A stretch of DNA of 64,000 nt from Notoacmeibacter marinus (GCF_002238045.1 NZ_NBYO01000003.1:646766-710765); one strand, 5' to 3'. Shown: positions 20,037-30,054, counted from the first letter of the stretch. Numbers and translations are program-made. Notes: generated by a model not told the origin, from the letters alone.

Positions 20037-20975
20037 TCAGCCCTCCATCATGCGGCGAATATGCGTGGCGGTGCCCGCCGCCAGTCCGATCAGATCGTAG
20101 CCGCCTTCGAGGAAGCTTACCACGCGATGGCCGCAGACCGCTCCCGACACATCGAGCAACTTGCCGGTCGCCCAGTCGAAATCCTCTTCCACCAGATTGA
20201 TGTTGGAGAGCGGGTCACGGTGATGGGCGTCGAACCCGGCCGAAATGATCATGAGATCGGGTTTGAAATCGACAAGTGCCGGCAGCACCCGCTCATTGAA
20301 TGCGGCGCGAAAGGCATCGCCATCGTCGCCAGCCGACAGAGGCGCATTGACGATATTGCCATGCGCGCCGGTTTCATTCTTCGCGCCGGTGCCAGGATAA
20401 AGCGGCATTTCATGGGTCGAGCAATATAGGAAATTCGGATTGTCCCAGGCGATGTCCTGGGTGCCGTTGCCGTGATGCACGTCGAAATCGATAACGGCGA
20501 CACGGCCAGCACTATGCTTGTCCAGAGCATGTAATGCTGCGATGGCCGCCGTGTTGAAGAAGCAGAACCCCATGGCCTTGGTTCGTTCGGCGTGATGGCC
20601 GGGCGGGCGGGCCGCGATGAAGGAGTTGTCCATTTCGCCGTTCATCACCGCATCCACCGCCGAAACGCCGGCGCCGACGGCCCGCATGGCCGCTTCCCAG
20701 CTCTTTGCGCTGGCCACCGTGTCCTCGTCGAAACGGTAGAGTTCCTCGCTGCCATCGCGTGGGATCGCCGCGCGTACGGCCTCCAGATGCACTTCCGGAT
20801 GGGCCCTCAGTATCGCCTCTTCCGGCCCGATGGGCGCTTCGATCCGAATGAGATTCTGGAACGCCTCGTGGGTCAGCGCCTGATCGACGGCCGCCAGACG
20901 GTCCGGCCGTTCGGGATGCCCCGGACCGGTCAAGTGTTCCTGAAAGATCGGATGGTGGTAAAGGTGCGTGGTCAT
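20037..20975 (-). CDS. Histone deacetylase family (AcuC/APAH-like) zinc amidohydrolase
   Basis: The 312-residue enzyme has every active-site element of the class I/II HDAC fold. The His pair is in RPPGHHAERTKAMGFCFF, the zinc ligands Asp and His are in VIDFDVHHGNGTQ, the third zinc Asp is in SAGFDAHHRDP, and the transition-state Tyr is in LEGGYDL. Bacterial relatives act on acetylated small amines, polyamines or acetyl-lysine proteins; the substrate here is unknown. It is directly upstream of xseB, an order common in Hyphomicrobiales. Confidence 0.93.
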   Translation of the reverse strand: MTTHLYHHPIFQEHLTGPGHPERPDRLAAVDQALTHEAFQNLIRIEAPIGPEEAILRAHPEVHLEAVRAAIPRDGSEELYRFDEDTVASAKSWEAAMRAVGAGVSAVDAVMNGEMDNSFIAARPPGHHAERTKAMGFCFFNTAAIAALHALDKHSAGRVAVIDFDVHHGNGTQDIAWDNPNFLYCSTHEMPLYPGTGAKNETGAHGNIVNAPLSAGDDGDAFRAAFNERVLPALVDFKPDLMIISAGFDAHHRDPLSNINLVEEDFDWATGKLLDVSGAVCGHRVVSFLEGGYDLIGLAAGTATHIRRMMEG

Positions 20976-21017
20976 AATCCTGTTGTAACGCCTTCCCGCA
21001 AAACGGCAATGTGTTCG

Positions 21018-22013
21018 TCAGGGAAGACGCACCGCATAGAGCTTTCCTGTAGCCGATCGCATCACGACGGCGTTGCCGACAATCGCCATATCGTCGGCGA
21101 CTGTGAAATTGAGCGGCAGACGAAAGAGAATTTCGTCGTTTCTGCCGACGATCAGCGCGCGTCGTTCGCGTTCGGGCACCGCCCAGATGGTCTCATTACG
21201 AACCGATGTCGATAGATCACGGCTGCCGATGGCATGATTGGAAAAGAGCGTTTCGCCACCAAGCCGAAGCGGTTCAGACAAAGCGTCATTCTCGAACCGC
21301 CATTGCAGAAGCGGGCCGCCCAGATGCGGCGTGATCACGGCCATGACCGGCGCATCGTCGCGTACCGGCAGCGGATTGAGCCAGCGGTTCGCGCGACCTA
21401 TGGGCTCGCCCGCGGCGCGCTCGGCCAGCGCGCCCTCGACGATTCCCCATATCGAAAGGCGCGCGCCGGATGCCGCGTTGCTGACAATCGTGACGACCTC
21501 TATCGTTCCGTCACCGTCCAGATCGGCCAGGCGTGGCGTCAGATCCTCGAACACCTCGTCGGTCGGAAGATCCGCCTTGTAGGTCTGGCCGTCGGCGGTT
21601 CGCGCAACCAGGCTTCCCGCCTCGAATTCGTCGCCAAGGACGCCGTGCGGATAGCGGCGGGTCGGCATCGCGTACCAGGCTTCGCGAATATCGCCGTCAT
21701 CCCGCTCGGCGACGGTTCCGTCAGGCAGTCCGCCCGGCGGCGTCGGCGTCGGCTGCTCGACCCGGCCCGTTTTCAAAGCGCAGACCAGCGTCGCGGCGCA
21801 GGGTTCCAGCCGGGCATAACCCTCATCGGTACGGATGAAAGCGCCCGCCTTTAGAAGCATCACATCCTTTACGGGCGCGGGCGTCGCTATTTCCACGACT
21901 TTATGATCGTCCGCCGTCTCCTCGGTCGGATCGGCGCTGACACCGCCAGCGACCGAAAGCATCGCGAGAAGGGCAACCAGGGGGGAGCAGGCTTTGACGG
22001 TTCGTATTCTCAC
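21018..22013 (-). CDS. Exported protein with FG-GAP/VCBS-like calcium-binding repeat
   Basis: The 331-residue product has a signal peptide (about 1-28, to SVAGGVSADP) and a repeat-rich, beta-propeller-like body. The segment PRLADLDGDGTIEVVTIVS is a clear FG-GAP calcium loop; the rest (SLVARTADGQTYKADLP, LLQWRFENDALSEPLRL) fits propeller blades. The GTG at 22013 overlaps the stop of the PNPOx-like gene by four bases (GTGA), which fixes the start and argues for one transcript. No specific function was recognised. Confidence 0.75.
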   Translation of the reverse strand: MRIRTVKACSPLVALLAMLSVAGGVSADPTEETADDHKVVEIATPAPVKDVMLLKAGAFIRTDEGYARLEPCAATLVCALKTGRVEQPTPTPPGGLPDGTVAERDDGDIREAWYAMPTRRYPHGVLGDEFEAGSLVARTADGQTYKADLPTDEVFEDLTPRLADLDGDGTIEVVTIVSNAASGARLSIWGIVEGALAERAAGEPIGRANRWLNPLPVRDDAPVMAVITPHLGGPLLQWRFENDALSEPLRLGGETLFSNHAIGSRDLSTSVRNETIWAVPERERRALIVGRNDEILFRLPLNFTVADDMAIVGNAVVMRSATGKLYAVRLP

Positions 22014-22441
22014 GCTTTCGTCCCGTCCAGAACGAGTTCGCCATCGCCGTCGCCGCCCCAATAGGCGATTCGCTCGGCCGCCACTTCCAGCAGCACGAGG
22101 CCTTCTGTCTCCACGCCATCGGCGAACCAGCGATCGAGATCGTCGACCCAATGCTCGCGGAACGCGGCCTTTTCCTGAACGACCTTCGCCTTGCCTTCCA
22201 TCGCCAGCGAGAACCAGTCCTCACCCTGGAATGTGAGGCAGACCTGCGGATCGTTCTCGATATCCGTCACCATGCGGGTGTCGTCGAGCGTGAAGAAATA
22301 GGAGGTGCCGTCGTAATCGACATCGGAATTGTTGCTCATCGGCCGGGCGCCGATGCGGTTTCCGGCGGTCTTGCTGCACAGCATGCAGATGTCGATCTTC
22401 GCCATTCGTTCGGCGAGGTCTCTCAATGTCTTTTCGGTCAT
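22010..22441 (-). CDS. Pyridoxamine 5'-phosphate oxidase family protein (general stress protein 26-like)
   Basis: The 143-residue flavin-split-barrel protein has the features ARPMSNNSDVDYDGTSYFF, DIENDPQVCLTFQ and a C-terminal AERIAYWGG. Such proteins bind FMN, F420 or haem and are often stress-induced; they are distinct from PdxH, which is present separately at 26.8 kb. The stop overlaps the GTG start of the FG-GAP protein gene, so the two form an operon. Confidence 0.88.
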   Translation of the reverse strand: MTEKTLRDLAERMAKIDICMLCSKTAGNRIGARPMSNNSDVDYDGTSYFFTLDDTRMVTDIENDPQVCLTFQGEDWFSLAMEGKAKVVQEKAAFREHWVDDLDRWFADGVETEGLVLLEVAAERIAYWGGDGDGELVLDGTKA

Positions 22442-22512
22442 GATCGATCGCTCCGTTTCGTTCCAGCGGTAACGTCCGGCGCGCGCGACGGTTCAGCCGG
22501 CCCGGAACGAAT

Positions 22513-23619
22513 TCATATCCGCCCGGTCTGGCCGCGATGCATGAGATAGGCGTCGGCGATGGCGCAGGCCACCATGGCTTCGCCGATCGGTACGGCGCGG
22601 ATGCCGACGCAAGGATCGTGGCGTCCCTTCGTCACAATATCGACTTCCTGGCCCTGCCGGTCGACGCTGCGCCGCGGCGTCAGGATGGACGAGGTCGGTT
22701 TGACCGCGAAACGCGAGACGATGGGCTCGCCGGTTGCTATACCGCCGAGAACGCCGCCCGCCTTGTTGGAGAGAAAAACGGGCCGGCCATCGTCTCCGGT
22801 CCGCATCTCGTCAGCATTTTCCACGCCGGTCAGGCGGGCGGCGTTGAAACCTTCGCCGATTTCCACGCCCTTGACCGCATTGATGCTCATCAGCCCGGCC
22901 GCGATCTCGGTGTCCAGCTTGGCGTAGACAGGCGCGCCGAGACCGGCCGGGACGCCCTCGGCGACGATCTCGATGATCGCGCCGACGCTGTCATGGGCCT
23001 TGCGGACTTCATCGAGATAGGTTTCGAAAACCGGAATGGAGGCCGCGTCCGGGGTGAAGAACGGATTGTCCTCGCGCTCGACGACAGACCAGTCCCAGTT
23101 GGAGCGGTCGATATCCTTTTCGCCCATAGCAACAAGCGCGCCACGCACCTTGAGACCAGGTACGATCTTGCGGGCGAGCGCGCCGGCAGCAACACGGGCG
23201 GCCGTTTCGCGGGCCGAGGAACGGCCGCCGCCACGATGGTCGCGCAGACCGTATTTAACGTCGTAAGTGTAATCGGCATGGCCGGGACGGTACTGCTCGG
23301 CGATCTTGCCGTAGTCCTTCGAACGCTGATCGGTGTTCTCGATCATCATCGCGATGGGCGTGCCGGTCGTCACCACTGTCTCCTCACCGCCGTCCGGATC
23401 GTCCATCACGCCGGAGAGGATCTGCACCGCATCGGGCTCGCGCCGCTGCGTGACGAAGCGGTTCTGCCCCGGCTTGCGGCGGTCCAGCTCATGCTGGATG
23501 TCGGCGCGCGAGAAGCGGATGCCGGGCGGGCAGCCATCGACGACGCAGCCCAGGGCCGGCCCGTGGCTTTCGCCCCAGGTCGTGACCCGGAAGAGATGGC
23601 CGAAACTGTTGTAGCTCAT
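22513..23619 (-). CDS. aroC: Chorismate synthase
   Basis: The 368-residue enzyme makes chorismate from EPSP, using reduced FMN. Signatures are [18 protein letters not shown] at the N-terminus, [25 protein letters not shown], and the C-terminal [17 protein letters not shown] and [13 protein letters not shown]. Length and start are normal; AAAGGG precedes the ATG at 23619. Upstream lies the phosphatase and fabI on the same strand, with about 80 bp between. Confidence 0.97.
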   Translation of the reverse strand: MSYNSFGHLFRVTTWGESHGPALGCVVDGCPPGIRFSRADIQHELDRRKPGQNRFVTQRREPDAVQILSGVMDDPDGGEETVVTTGTPIAMMIENTDQRSKDYGKIAEQYRPGHADYTYDVKYGLRDHRGGGRSSARETAARVAAGALARKIVPGLKVRGALVAMGEKDIDRSNWDWSVVEREDNPFFTPDAASIPVFETYLDEVRKAHDSVGAIIEIVAEGVPAGLGAPVYAKLDTEIAAGLMSINAVKGVEIGEGFNAARLTGVENADEMRTGDDGRPVFLSNKAGGVLGGIATGEPIVSRFAVKPTSSILTPRRSVDRQGQEVDIVTKGRHDPCVGIRAVPIGEAMVACAIADAYLMHRGQTGRI

Positions 23620-23698
23620 GACGAAACGCCCTTTCGCTGCGCCGGACTGGAAGGGCCTCTCCTAAACGCAAAGCGAGTGAGGCGGCAAGGCGCGCTGG

Positions 23699-24304
23699 CT
23701 AGAGCCAGCGTATGGCGCCGTCTTCCAGAACCGCGATGCGGTCCTGCGGCACCGCCATCTCGGCGGCTTCTTCCTGCGAATGGTTGCCGAAAAGCCGGAA
23801 GGCGCAGCGAAGGATGCCGCCATGGCTGACGCATATTGCTGATTTTTCGCTATCCATCATCTCGTCGAACCAGGGGCGCACGCGCTGCAGCAGCATCTCG
23901 TAGCTTTCGGCGCCCTCGCCCGGCGGCACGAAGTTCCACTTATCGGCTTCGCGCCGCTGCGAGACGCCTGGATCGTTCCGTTCCAGCTCGGCGAAAGTGT
24001 GGCTCTCCCAGTCTCCGAAGCTCAGCTCCTTCAGCCTTTCATCGGTCTGGAAGCTCTCTTCGGGCAGGCCAAGGCCGCGCCGGACCAGACCCATCGTCTG
24101 CCGTGTCCGCAGCATGGGCGAAGCGACAAAATCGAAATCGCTTATCGGTTCGGAAAGGTTGGCGCGCAGAAACGCGCCATTGCTCAGCGCCTGCGCCTCG
24201 CCGGTCTCGTTGAGCGGCCGGTCGGTCTGGCCCTGCAAGCGGTTCTCGGCGTTCCAGTCGGTCTGGCCGTGGCGAATGAGGTAGATCGGCTGGGTCTGCG
24301 GCAC
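23699..24304 (-). CDS. Histidine phosphatase family protein (phosphoglycerate mutase-like)
   Basis: The 201-residue product has the RHG catalytic motif in LIRHGQTDWNAENRLQGQ, the acid/Arg segment SPMLRTRQTMGL, LSFGDWESHT and the second histidine in VSHGGILRCAF. It is a phosphatase or mutase of unassigned substrate. The start is a GTG at 24304 with GGAAG upstream. It sits 35 bp after fabI. Confidence 0.9.
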   Translation of the reverse strand: MPQTQPIYLIRHGQTDWNAENRLQGQTDRPLNETGEAQALSNGAFLRANLSEPISDFDFVASPMLRTRQTMGLVRRGLGLPEESFQTDERLKELSFGDWESHTFAELERNDPGVSQRREADKWNFVPPGEGAESYEMLLQRVRPWFDEMMDSEKSAICVSHGGILRCAFRLFGNHSQEEAAEMAVPQDRIAVLEDGAIRWL

Positions 24305-24339
24305 GGTCGTGTCGTCTTCCGCCTTTGAGGTTGCCTCGG

Positions 24340-25164
24340 TCAGCTATCGCCGGTGACAACGGCGATATCGGGCGCGTCGACCGCCTTCATGCCGACGACA
24401 TGATAGCCGCTATCCACATGCAGGACCTCGCCCGTCATGCCGCGGCCGAGATCGGACAGCAGATAAAGTGCCGAATCGCCGACCTCCTCGATAGTCGTGT
24501 TGCGCTTCATCGGTGAGTTCAGCTCGTTCCACTTCAGAATATAGCGGAAGTCGCCGATGCCGGAAGCCGCGAGCGTGCGGATCGGACCGGCGGAAATGGC
24601 GTTGCAGCGGATGCCGCGATCGCCGAGATCGACGGCGAGATAGCGGACGGATGCCTCCAGCGCGGCCTTGGCGACACCCATTACATTGTAATGGGGCATG
24701 ACCTTCTCGGCACCGTAATAGGTGAGCGTCAGCATCGAGCCGCCATCGTTCATGATCGCTTCGGCGCGGCGCGCCACCGCCGTAAAGGAATAGACCGAAA
24801 CATCCATAGTGCGCAGGAAATTGTCGCGGCTCGTTTGCAGATATTTGCCGTCGAGTTCGCTCTTGTCGGAAAAGGCGATGGCATGGACGACGAAGTCGAT
24901 CTTGCCCCATTCCTCTTCCAGCTTGTCGAACGCGCTATCGATCGAATCCGGATCGGTCACATCGCAATCGCTGACCAGAAGCGCGTCGAGTTCCTCGCCC
25001 AGCGGGCCGACCCGCTTCTTCAACGCTTCGCCCTGCCATGTCAGTGCGATTTCCGCGCCGGCCTCACGCAGTGCTTTGGCAATGCCCCAGGCAATGGATT
25101 TCTTATTGGCAAGACCCATGATCAGGCCCTTCTTGCCTGCCATGAGCCCGGATGTATCGGCCAT
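24340..25164 (-). CDS. fabI: Enoyl-[acyl-carrier-protein] reductase (NADH)
   Basis: The 274-residue short-chain-dehydrogenase-fold enzyme performs the last reduction in fatty acid elongation. The FabI features are MGLANKKSIAWGIAKAL (cofactor loop), AFSDKSELDGKYLQTSRDNF, and the catalytic Tyr and Lys in YNVMGVAKAALEAS with SAGPIRTLAASGI following. FabI is the usual triclosan and isoniazid-class target. ATG 25164 (MADTSGLM) is chosen because GGAGAG lies eight bases upstream; a longer frame lacks support. Confidence 0.95.
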   Translation of the reverse strand: MADTSGLMAGKKGLIMGLANKKSIAWGIAKALREAGAEIALTWQGEALKKRVGPLGEELDALLVSDCDVTDPDSIDSAFDKLEEEWGKIDFVVHAIAFSDKSELDGKYLQTSRDNFLRTMDVSVYSFTAVARRAEAIMNDGGSMLTLTYYGAEKVMPHYNVMGVAKAALEASVRYLAVDLGDRGIRCNAISAGPIRTLAASGIGDFRYILKWNELNSPMKRNTTIEEVGDSALYLLSDLGRGMTGEVLHVDSGYHVVGMKAVDAPDIAVVTGDS

Positions 25165-25250
25165 GTTACGGACTCTCCAAACGCGTGCGCTGAGCGGAAG
25201 CACTCTTCCGTCGCTATCGCACAAGCCTTGGAGGCGTTCAAGTTCGCCGG

Positions 25251-26213
25251 TCAGCCCTGATTTGCGGTTTCGTGGCGAAGAAACTGTTCCAGTGCGGCGT
25301 CGCCACCTTCCGGCAACATGATCCGCAGGTGGACCAGAAGGTCGCCAGCGCCACCGTTTTTACGGGGCAGCCCTTTGCCGGGAATGCGCAACACCTTATC
25401 CGAAGACGACCATTTGGGCACAGTTACCGCGACACGGCCGCCCTTCGGCAAATCCACAGCAACTTTGCCGCCGAACACCGCCTGCCGCAGGTCAATCGGA
25501 AGGTCGACATGCAGGTTGACGCCGTCCAGCCGGAATCTGGGGTGCGGCGCAAAACGAATCGTGATCAGCGCATCGCCGGCCTCCCCGCCCATGGGCGAAG
25601 GGGCCCCCTGCCCGCGAAGGCGAATGGTCTGACCGTCCTCGATATGCTCGGGCAGCTTGACCGCAAGCTTTCGGCCGTCAGGGAAAATGGCCGTCGCCTT
25701 TTCAGCACCGAGGATCTGTTCCAACGTCACATCGAGAGTCGCCTTGACGTCCTGCCCCTTGGACGAGAAGCCCGAAGCCGACTGCCGCCGCGCTCCACCA
25801 CCACGATCTTGAGCGCCGCCACGGGCAGCACGGCCGAACAGTTCGGAAAAGATGTCGTCGGTAAAACCGCCGCCCATGCCGCCCGGGCCGCCGCTTCGAA
25901 ACTCGAAATGCTCGCCGCCGGGTCCGCGCTGCCCCCGGCGGAATCCGGCGAACGGATCCTCGCCGCCCGAGAAGCTTGCGAAGGCAGGCTTGCCTTCGGC
26001 GTCGATCTCGCCGGCATCGTACTGCTTGCGCTTGGCAGCATCGCCGATCACATCGTAGGCCTGACTGACTTCGGAAAACCGGTCGCGCATCTTCGGATCG
26101 TCCTGATTCGCATCCGGATGATACTTCTTGGCCAGTTTGCGAAAGGCGCTTTTGATCTCTTTATCCGACGCCGTCTTGCCGACGCCGAGAACGGTGTAGG
26201 GGTCGCGTGCCAT
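25251..26213 (-). CDS. DnaJ/CbpA-type J-domain protein without zinc finger
   Basis: The 320-residue co-chaperone has a J domain (1-70, HPD in [12 protein letters not shown]), a Gly/Phe-rich linker (about 80-150, [18 protein letters not shown]) and the two beta C-terminal domains ([41 protein letters not shown]). The CxxCxGxG zinc repeats of true DnaJ are absent, as in CbpA/DnaJ class II. It would stimulate DnaK ATPase or bind curved DNA. A sigma-32-type promoter candidate lies 49 bp upstream. Confidence 0.93.
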   Translation of the reverse strand: MARDPYTVLGVGKTASDKEIKSAFRKLAKKYHPDANQDDPKMRDRFSEVSQAYDVIGDAAKRKQYDAGEIDAEGKPAFASFSGGEDPFAGFRRGQRGPGGEHFEFRSGGPGGMGGGFTDDIFSELFGRAARGGAQDRGGGARRQSASGFSSKGQDVKATLDVTLEQILGAEKATAIFPDGRKLAVKLPEHIEDGQTIRLRGQGAPSPMGGEAGDALITIRFAPHPRFRLDGVNLHVDLPIDLRQAVFGGKVAVDLPKGGRVAVTVPKWSSSDKVLRIPGKGLPRKNGGAGDLLVHLRIMLPEGGDAALEQFLRHETANQG

Positions 26214-26261
26214 CGTGTCAGACTGTGTCCATCGTCGAAAAAGGAAATTCAGTTATCTGAA

Positions 26262-26291
26262 ATATGGGGTTCAACCCACTGGATTTCCAGA
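26262..26291 (-). promoter_or_regulatory. Candidate heat-shock (RpoH) promoter for the DnaJ-like gene
   Basis: On the minus strand, TCTGGAA is followed after 15 bases by CCCCATAT (26262-26269). This resembles the sigma-32 consensus CTTGAA-N13/17-CCCCAT. Its last base is 49 bp from the ATG at 26213, a normal leader length. The match is partial in the -35 part. Confidence 0.45.
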
Positions 26292-26309
26292 TTTTCGTTC
26301 CTGAAACGG

Positions 26310-26795
26310 TCAGACTTTCTGAAAGCTCGTGACCGTCCAGTCATCGCCTGGGCGGCGGCAAACCTCGGCCGTCCAAAGCGCCACGCCCTGATAGGTCTGG
26401 CGATTGACCGTGAACTGGCGGCAGGTCACACCGAGACTGGTCGTTTCGCGAATGCCCTGCACCATGCCCGAAGCCCCCGTCGTGACGTTGCGCCAAGCCA
26501 GAGCTTCGCCGTCATAGGCCTTCAGATCGGTCGCGACGACGAGGCCGACGACCGTATCGCGGTCGCTGTTCAATTCGTCCTCGATGGCATTGCCAAAAGC
26601 GCCAGGAACAGCAGGTTCGACAGTGTTCGACTCAATCGATCCGGTGATGAGCGAGGGGTCATCGTCGATGGCAGCCAGATTGACGCCGCCGCCGCATCCG
26701 GCCAGCAGCGATGCCAGCAGCAGAAGCGATGTCACCACGACAAACCGCGACTGGCACTTTCTATTCTGCTGCCTTAATTGATGGCTAGCGGCCAA
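26310..26795 (-). CDS. RT0821/Lpp0805-type surface lipoprotein
   Basis: This product of about 161 residues has a lipoprotein signal (hydrophobic [17 protein letters not shown]; lipobox LLAGC) and a small conserved domain containing DVVGL-like strands, [15 protein letters not shown] and [13 protein letters not shown]. It resembles the 17-kDa surface-antigen-like family found beside pdxH in Hyphomicrobiales. The start is uncertain: an ATG at 26831 would touch the divergent pdxH start and lacks a ribosome site, whereas a TTG at 26795 has GGAGAG six bases before it and is preferred. Confidence 0.72.
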   Translation of the reverse strand: MAASHQLRQQNRKCQSRFVVVTSLLLLASLLAGCGGGVNLAAIDDDPSLITGSIESNTVEPAVPGAFGNAIEDELNSDRDTVVGLVVATDLKAYDGEALAWRNVTTGASGMVQGIRETTSLGVTCRQFTVNRQTYQGVALWTAEVCRRPGDDWTVTSFQKV

Positions 26796-26832
26796 TTCAG
26801 GCTCTCCAAACGCAACCATAGGACGTGCCATT

Positions 26833-27447
26833 TTGAAACCGACAGAGTTAACGGCTGGTGACTTCGCCACGTATTCCGACCCCTATGAGTTGTTCGGACT
26901 GTGGCTCACCGATGCCGAAGGCAGCGAAATCAACGATCCGAACGCCATGTCGCTGGCCACCGTCGACCAGGACGGAATGCCCGATATTCGCGTTGTCCTG
27001 TTGAAGGGATTCGATCGCGACGGCCTTGTCTTCTACACCAATTTCGAAAGCGACAAGGGCCGGCAATTGCTCGGTCAGCCTCGCGCAGCTCTCTGTTTTC
27101 ATTGGAAATCGCTCCGGCGTCAGGTCCGTATTCGCGGTACCGTCGAACCGGTGTCCAGTGCAGAGGCCGACGAATATTACGCCACGCGTCCGCGCGGCAG
27201 CCGAATCGGCGCATGGGCCAGCCGGCAATCGCGGCCCCTGCCCGATCGCGCCACGCTGGAAAAGGCCGTTGCGGATTATGAAGAGAAATTCGAAGGCGAA
27301 GAGCCGCCGCGCCCGGACCATTGGTCGGGCTTTCGGATCAAGCCGGTCCAGATGGAGTTCTGGCACGATCGGCCCTTCCGCCTGCACGACCGCGTTCGCT
27401 TCGATAGTGAAGGCGGTGACTGGCGCAAGAGCCGGCTCTATCCGTGA
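26833..27447 (+). CDS. pdxH: Pyridoxamine 5'-phosphate oxidase
   Basis: The 204-residue FMN enzyme oxidises PNP/PMP to pyridoxal phosphate. The family core is complete: [52 protein letters not shown] and the C-terminal [17 protein letters not shown]. The start is a TTG at 26833 (TTGAAACCG), with AGGA nine bases upstream; it gives the expected N-terminal length. It is divergent from the lipoprotein gene and converges with the crotonase gene (10 bp between stops). Confidence 0.95.
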   Translation: MKPTELTAGDFATYSDPYELFGLWLTDAEGSEINDPNAMSLATVDQDGMPDIRVVLLKGFDRDGLVFYTNFESDKGRQLLGQPRAALCFHWKSLRRQVRIRGTVEPVSSAEADEYYATRPRGSRIGAWASRQSRPLPDRATLEKAVADYEEKFEGEEPPRPDHWSGFRIKPVQMEFWHDRPFRLHDRVRFDSEGGDWRKSRLYP

Positions 27448-27456
27448 GCTTCCCGG

Positions 27457-28215
27457 TCAGCCCTTCGAGGCCTTCCGGTTCATAAACGACTGGAAGGCCT
27501 GGCGCGCCTCATCGCTTCTGAGGCGTTCGCCGAACAAGCGCGCTTCCCGCATGCAGAGGTTCATTCTCTCATCGCGATCTCCCATCAGAAGATCGCGGGC
27601 GATGGCCAGCGCCTCCGGCGGTTTCTGAGCGAGGCGTTCGGCCGTCGCCATCGCTTCGCTTTCCAATTGCCCAGGCTCGACGATCTTCCAGACAAGGCCG
27701 GCCTCGCGCGCCTCTTCGCCACTCAGCGCCTCACCGAGCGCCAGAAGGGCGAAGGCGCGCTGATGGCCCATCATGATGGGAGCGACGACCGAGGACGCAA
27801 ATTCCGGCGTCAGACCGAGATCCAGAAACGGCGTGGTGAAGCTCGATCGCGCAGTCGCGATCGTCAGATCGCAGTTGAAATGAATGGTCGTGCCAATCCC
27901 CACAGCGATGCCGTCAACACCGGTCACGACCGGCTTTCTGGCGCGGATCATCGCATCCATGAATTCGAAGACCTCGTTGCCATGTTCACCGCCCATCGCG
28001 ATGGCCATGAAGTCGCCGAGATCGTTGCCGGCCGAGAACACGCCCTCGCCGCCCAGCAGCAGATGAACGCGCACTTCGTCATCGACATCGGCGGTGCGGA
28101 TGGCGTCAGCCATCGCGGCGTACATGGCGCGGGTCAGCGCATTCTTTTTCTCCATCCGGTTCATACGGACGATGTTGACCGCGCCCTTGCGGCTGACTTC
28201 GATATGTTCGCTCAT
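27457..28215 (-). CDS. Enoyl-CoA hydratase/isomerase (crotonase) family protein
   Basis: The 252-residue product has the oxyanion-hole segments GGEGVFSAGNDLGDF and GVDGIAVGIGTTIHFNCD of the crotonase fold. Substrate cannot be told. It starts 15 bp after the acyl-CoA dehydrogenase gene with GGAGAA as ribosome site, so the pair forms a beta-oxidation-type operon: the dehydrogenase makes the enoyl-CoA that this enzyme would hydrate or isomerise. Confidence 0.9.
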   Translation of the reverse strand: MSEHIEVSRKGAVNIVRMNRMEKKNALTRAMYAAMADAIRTADVDDEVRVHLLLGGEGVFSAGNDLGDFMAIAMGGEHGNEVFEFMDAMIRARKPVVTGVDGIAVGIGTTIHFNCDLTIATARSSFTTPFLDLGLTPEFASSVVAPIMMGHQRAFALLALGEALSGEEAREAGLVWKIVEPGQLESEAMATAERLAQKPPEALAIARDLLMGDRDERMNLCMREARLFGERLRSDEARQAFQSFMNRKASKG

Positions 28216-28230
28216 GCGTACTCGTTCTCC

Positions 28231-30054
28231 TTACGCGACAACAAGGGCGCGTTCCGCCGCAGCTTCAAGACTGTCTGCCCCGGCCATGACCCGGTCCTTA
28301 AGCGTTGATGTTTCACCCAGCAGGTTCTCGGCGAAGAAACGGGCCAACGCTGTCCGCGCCTCATCGTCGCCATTGCCCGCGCCTCGCGCGAGATAGCAGC
28401 CCCCAGCCGTCAGGCCGAACTGGCGCAGATAGGGCGTAGCGCCCGCGAGCGCGGTTTCGGCTTCGCCGGCCTGCAGGCGCTCCTGCAACCATTCTGTGCT
28501 TTCGGTCAGGTCTTCAAGCGCTCTGGCCAGTCGCTCGCCAGTCCTGCCGAAGGCCTCAGCATTCGACTGGGCGACCTCGTCGGCCATCCGGCGAAGATCC
28601 GCGATATAGTCGTGAACGGCCCGGCCATCGGCCAGCGGCAGCTTGCGCATGACGAGATCGATAGCCTGAATGCCGTTCGTGCCCTCATAGATCGGGGCGA
28701 TCCGCGCGTCGCGTAGCAGACGAGCCGCGCCTGTTTCCTCGACATAGCCCATGCCGCCATGCACCTGAATACCGGTATTGGCAACATCGACGCCGATATC
28801 CGTCGAGAAGGCCTTGGCGATCGGCGTCAGCAGATTGGCGCGCGCGGACCATTTGCCTGTCTCGTCGGCCTGCCCTTCGGCGCCCGATGCCGCGCCGCGC
28901 GCCGACACCCCATGCGGATCGTGGCTCATATCGATAGCGAAGCCGCAGGCGTAGCAGATTGCGCGAGCCGCGGCGGTCATCGCCTTCATGGTCAGCAGAT
29001 CCCGCTGCACATCCGGGTGATAGACGATCGGCGCCATGCCTTCGCCTTTCCAGCCGGCCGCCTTGCCCTGACGGCGCTCCTGCGCATATTCCAGCGCTTT
29101 CTGAAAGGCGGCCTCCGCGACGGCGACGCCCTGCAAACCAACGAGAAGCCGCGCATTGTTCATCATCGTGAACATGCAGTTGAGGCCGCGATTCTCTTCG
29201 CCGATCAGCCAGCCGATGGCGCCAGGTTCGTCACCGAACTTGCCGTCGCCATAGATCATCGTACAGGTGGGCGAGCCGTGAATGCCGAGCTTGTGCTCGA
29301 CGCTGTGGCAGATCACGTCGTTGCGCGCGCCGGGCGTGCCATCCTCTTTCGGAATGAATTTCGGCACCAGAAAGAGCGATATGCCGCGTGTGCCGGCGGG
29401 TGCGTCCGGCAGACGCGCCAGAACCAGGTGAACGATGTTGTCGGTGAAATCATGCTCGCCGAAGGTAATGTAAATCTTCTGGCCGAAGATGCGGTAGGTG
29501 CCGTCGCCCACCGATTCGGCCTTGGCCTTCAACGCCGCGAGGTCCGAGCCGGCCTGCGGTTCGGTCAGGTTCATCGTGCCGGTCCACTCACCGGAGACGA
29601 GCTTTTCCAGATAGGTCGCCTTGAGCTCTTCGGAGCCATGCGCCTCAAGCGCCTCGACCGCACCCATCGTCAGGGTCGGACAAAGAGAAAAGCCGATGGA
29701 CGCACTGTTCCACATTTCGGATACCGCCAGACCCAGAGAAAGCGGCAAGCCCTGACCGCCGAACTCTTCCGGCCCGGTGATCGCGTTCCAGCCGCCCTCG
29801 GTCCAGCGCCGGTAGAGGTCGGCCCAGCCTTCCGCCGTGGTCGCTTCGCCATCCTTCAGCGTCACCCCGTCACGGTCGCCGTGCCAGCCGATGGGCACCA
29901 TCTCCTCATTGGCGAAGCGGGCCGCTTCGTCGAGGATCGCATCGACGAGGTCGTCGGACATCTCTTCGCCGAACCGTCCATCTTCGAGGGCGGTGGCGAA
30001 GCCGACCGTGTGTTTGAGCGTGTGAGCGATATCTGAAACCGGGGCGCGATACAT
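28231..30054 (-). CDS. Acyl-CoA dehydrogenase, long form with C-terminal extension
   Basis: The 607-residue flavoenzyme has an ACAD N-terminal segment, the middle domain (MNLTEPQAGSDLAALKAKAE, then IYITFGEHDFTDNIVHLVLA) and the C-terminal helical domain (QVHGGMGYVEETGAARLLRD, IYEGTNGIQAIDLVMRKL with the catalytic-base glutamate), followed by the extra ACAD_C region to about 600. This long type acts on fatty acyl-CoAs. ATG 30054 follows GGGAGG with a 7-base spacer; a frame five codons longer is less likely. Confidence 0.94.
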   Translation of the reverse strand: MYRAPVSDIAHTLKHTVGFATALEDGRFGEEMSDDLVDAILDEAARFANEEMVPIGWHGDRDGVTLKDGEATTAEGWADLYRRWTEGGWNAITGPEEFGGQGLPLSLGLAVSEMWNSASIGFSLCPTLTMGAVEALEAHGSEELKATYLEKLVSGEWTGTMNLTEPQAGSDLAALKAKAESVGDGTYRIFGQKIYITFGEHDFTDNIVHLVLARLPDAPAGTRGISLFLVPKFIPKEDGTPGARNDVICHSVEHKLGIHGSPTCTMIYGDGKFGDEPGAIGWLIGEENRGLNCMFTMMNNARLLVGLQGVAVAEAAFQKALEYAQERRQGKAAGWKGEGMAPIVYHPDVQRDLLTMKAMTAAARAICYACGFAIDMSHDPHGVSARGAASGAEGQADETGKWSARANLLTPIAKAFSTDIGVDVANTGIQVHGGMGYVEETGAARLLRDARIAPIYEGTNGIQAIDLVMRKLPLADGRAVHDYIADLRRMADEVAQSNAEAFGRTGERLARALEDLTESTEWLQERLQAGEAETALAGATPYLRQFGLTAGGCYLARGAGNGDDEARTALARFFAENLLGETSTLKDRVMAGADSLEAAAERALVVA

